Part shown: positions 63,820 to 64,000 of the stretch, in pieces
Layout: every line of letters starts with the position of its first letter
How positions within the stretch are numbered: the first letter of the stretch is position 1
NCBI GenBank assembly: GCA_964035575.1
Contig: OZ037910.1
Coordinates: 124,001 to 188,000 of the forward strand
DNA: 64,000 nt
Origin: Rhynchopus sp. YZ270_cl-10
Taxonomy: Eukaryota; Euglenozoa; Diplonemea; Diplonemida; Diplonemidae
Direction of reading: 5' to 3'
Notes under the pieces: model-generated
The model's database searches: none
The model's input: only the letters and a program-made list of their open reading frames with translations
What the model was told of the DNA's origin: nothing
Position numbers and translations under genes: made by a program

Positions 63820-64000
63820 CAAGTCAAGGAGAAAGGGTACGTTGCTTGTGTGAGGGGAGGGGGATGTGAGATAGGGAGAGAGGTGTGTATCCTGTTGTGA
63901 TGTAGAGTAGGTTAGTTGGTGAGAGGAGGTTTCGGGGCTGATAAAATAAAGAGGAGGAGTCAGTAATGTACTGTGAGCCTGAAACACAACGCATGAAAAA
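63820..64000. other. Upstream leader of the NTPase-nuclease gene
   Basis: Short sequence to the window edge. The frame of exon 1 is open through it but encodes a Ser/Thr/Pro-rich stretch that looks like an untranslated leader. Nothing else is seen. Confidence 0.4.

Overview
This is nuclear DNA from a microbial eukaryote, and the best fit is Euglenozoa, probably a diplonemid. Every gene I can support lies on the minus strand across 64 kb, as in kinetoplastid/diplonemid polycistronic arrays. Unlike typical kinetoplastids, many genes have conventional GT-AG cis introns whose exon joins can be verified by reading phase. The gene set (metacaspase-like protein, LRR protein, mitochondrial uL23, alpha carbonic anhydrase-like proteins, biosynthetic threonine dehydratase, an RHS/Crinkler-like NTPase-nuclease) also suits that group. 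The lineage call is inference; I found no rRNA, spliced-leader gene or convincing tRNA to confirm it.

Layout. Positions 1-15.5 kb hold two nearly identical non-LTR retrotransposons (LINEs), both on the minus strand and joined head to tail. The left copy is cut by the window edge. The right copy keeps a single ORF of about 3,040 codons with a Ser/Asn/Gln repeat region, hydrophobic segments, an OTU-like protease, zinc fingers, reverse transcriptase, a restriction-like endonuclease and a second OTU-like domain. From 15.5 to 16.7 kb there is a mosaic of an 18-bp and an 8-bp satellite. From 17 to 26.7 kb lie a double-caspase-fold metacaspase-like gene, a secreted or membrane DUF4832-like/LamG gene of three exons, and a small acidic protein. 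From 26.8 to 28.3 kb there are nested palindromes (a short MITE-like element beside a larger foldback element). From 28.5 to 32.6 kb is a two-exon gene of unknown function whose C-terminus is a 76-residue tandem repeat.

From 32.6 to 49.8 kb, small genes (ubiquitin-like protein, LRRC51-like protein, Cys-rich membrane protein, uL23m, two carbonic anhydrase-like proteins) alternate with intergenic DNA full of short dispersed repeats, several of them SINE-like. From 49.9 to 57.3 kb are a four-exon threonine dehydratase and a two-exon 1,180-residue Tudor-like protein. From 57.4 to 60.1 kb there are four related CAGTA-based satellites. From 60.6 to 63.8 kb is a two-exon RHS/Crinkler-like NTPase plus nuclease gene, with a P-loop remnant downstream.

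The genes do not form one pathway. The two carbonic anhydrase-like genes are adjacent tandem relatives, and both lack part of the zinc triad. The strongest leads are the LINE architecture and its head-to-tail junction, the carbonic anhydrase-like pair, the metacaspase-like pseudoenzyme and the NTPase-nuclease gene. Exon boundaries were placed by hand from splice consensus and phase and could be off by a base. Long homopolymers and satellites may also be imperfectly assembled.
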